DNA of 64,000 nt from assembly GCA_002798195.1 (NCBI GenBank), contig NWQM01000016.1, positions 124,001 to 188,000 of the forward strand, given 5' to 3'. Below, piece by piece: positions 63,052 to 64,000 of this stretch. The first letter of the stretch is position 1, and every line of letters starts with the position of its first letter. Under the pieces are notes generated by a model. That model was not told the origin of the DNA. It saw nothing but the letters and a program-made list of their open reading frames with translations, and did not search any database. The DNA comes from Lysobacteraceae bacterium NML03-0222. GTDB lineage: Bacteria > Pseudomonadota > Gammaproteobacteria > Xanthomonadales > Xanthomonadaceae. Both the position numbers and the translations under genes were made by a program.

Positions 63052-63987
63052 TCAAGGAATACCCTTCTCAGTATCACGTAAAGCCAACGAGTCAAGCACT
63101 TTATCCCAATACGCCAATATTTGTTCTTGACTTGGATGTTCAATACCCGCCCCAGGTTTTTCAAGCCATTTATATCCAAGATCCAATGAGATGAAAGGAT
63201 GTGATATAGAATCTGGCTTCCCCTGATATTCCCACTTAGCAGAAAAGTAGTCTCTTCCCTCAGGGGTACGCATAACACTCACATGCTCTTGCCCCTGATA
63301 GCCTGCGACTGACCTATTCCCCTTACGAATATTCCTGATAGAGACACCGGATGCCATATCAAATATCAAGCTCTCTCCACGCCTAATGCGAGTCAGAAGA
63401 TCATCCCCCTGAAAACCTTTGTGCGAGTAAGTTTTGAATTTCAAAGAAAACCCGGGAAGCTCAGCAATGGGGAACTCTACTCTGACCAACTCACCCCGAA
63501 CCTCATCCCCCGCAACAACCGCCGAATCGATACAAAACCCGGAAAGCCTTAGTTTTTCTTCAAGCGGAGCCGGAATAACATGCCTTGATGCGACCATCAT
63601 GTCATGGACAACCAAATCAACAAGCTCAGTATCAGCACCCGTCTTAAAAACATAACCAACGCCATCGACGAAAAAATACCCAGAAGCCTTGTAAATATAT
63701 TCATCCAACTCATCTTCACGAAAAGCAATTACTGCACCAGTATCCGCCCTAACTAGCTGATGGAAGCGATTCCCTTCCGTTTCATGCGGCATCTTCAACA
63801 GCCGATCCCGCTCTTGTTCTGCCATAAGAATCATCTGCTCCACTGTTTTTGAGGTGGTTTCAGCCCTGATATCACCCAACCCTGCAACTGCTTGATCCGT
63901 ATATATGGCACGACTCGCCAAGGGCACTGCCATCATAAACCGACCCAGGCACTCCAAACGCTCATCTTTTAAAATTTCTGGCAGCAT
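63052..63987 (-). CDS. Tli4-like T6SS immunity protein
   Basis: A 311-residue soluble protein. The C-terminal third has VAGYQGQEHVSVMRTPEG and WEYQGKPDSISHPFISLDLG, which I recognise as the pattern of the Tli4 C-terminal immunity domain. Family members neutralise Tle4-type lipase effectors. The ATG at 63987 has GGAG five bases before it. No signal peptide is seen at this start, although relatives are often exported. The cognate effector should lie to the right of the window on the minus strand. Its downstream vgrG is only a stub, so this gene is now detached from an active module on that side. Confidence 0.72.
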   Translation of the reverse strand: MLPEILKDERLECLGRFMMAVPLASRAIYTDQAVAGLGDIRAETTSKTVEQMILMAEQERDRLLKMPHETEGNRFHQLVRADTGAVIAFREDELDEYIYKASGYFFVDGVGYVFKTGADTELVDLVVHDMMVASRHVIPAPLEEKLRLSGFCIDSAVVAGDEVRGELVRVEFPIAELPGFSLKFKTYSHKGFQGDDLLTRIRRGESLIFDMASGVSIRNIRKGNRSVAGYQGQEHVSVMRTPEGRDYFSAKWEYQGKPDSISHPFISLDLGYKWLEKPGAGIEHPSQEQILAYWDKVLDSLALRDTEKGIP

Positions 63988-64000
63988 ATTAACTCCATTT

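Overview
The window is a GC-rich proteobacterial chromosome segment. A proline-rich 'transmembrane repetitive'-type gene next to nfuA, a stand-alone leucine-catabolism (liu) cluster and the type VI secretion (T6SS) gene set all fit Gammaproteobacteria of the Xanthomonadales (Lysobacteraceae). This is an inference from gene content; no 16S or other marker is present.

Bases 1-20,901 are chromosomal housekeeping and metabolic sequence. Leftward genes: a tandem RND efflux system (adaptor plus two permeases, the second cut by the window edge), a proline-rich membrane protein, nfuA, a small membrane protein, trhO, an exported M17 aminopeptidase, a MIO-type aromatic amino acid lyase and hisS. Rightward genes: pterin carbinolamine dehydratase, tRNA-Pro(CGG) with a clear promoter and terminator, the liu genes for methylcrotonyl-CoA carboxylase, methylglutaconyl-CoA hydratase and HMG-CoA lyase (interrupted by a bactofilin and a zinc-ribbon gene), and an acidic protein whose stop codon is supplied by an insertion sequence.

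Bases 20,897-22,659 hold two nested copies of one IS3-family element: a decayed reverse fragment and an intact 1205-bp copy with inverted repeats and a canonical A_AAA_AAG frameshift site.

Bases 22,695-62,217 are a T6SS island built around a divergent promoter region near 48,450. The left operon encodes a TPR lipoprotein, TssB, TssC, Hcp, TssE, TssF, TssG, ClpV and VgrG. The right operon encodes TssJ, TssK, TssL and VgrG. TssM, TssA and PAAR are not in the window. Each operon ends in a chain of VgrG-effector-immunity modules that has grown outward by duplication. In the left arm the 3' end of clpV plus vgrG is repeated, and each copy leads a DUF4123 adaptor, a VasX-like pore-forming effector and a DUF6708 membrane protein. 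In the right arm the 3' end of tssL plus vgrG is repeated, leading first an unclassified toxin with an Imm71/72-like immunity protein, then an M23-like/GH19-like peptidoglycan hydrolase with a lipoprotein immunity candidate, then a third copy broken off by the same IS. The older left vgrG has lost 862 bp by deletion between 7-bp direct repeats.

Bases 62,218-64,000 hold a decayed third IS copy, the 5' stub of a different vgrG on the minus strand, and a Tli4-like immunity gene, suggesting that a further, inverted effector module lies to the right. The central observation is the two-armed growth of the T6SS locus, each step leaving the tail of a core gene (clpV or tssL) as a scar in front of the new vgrG.
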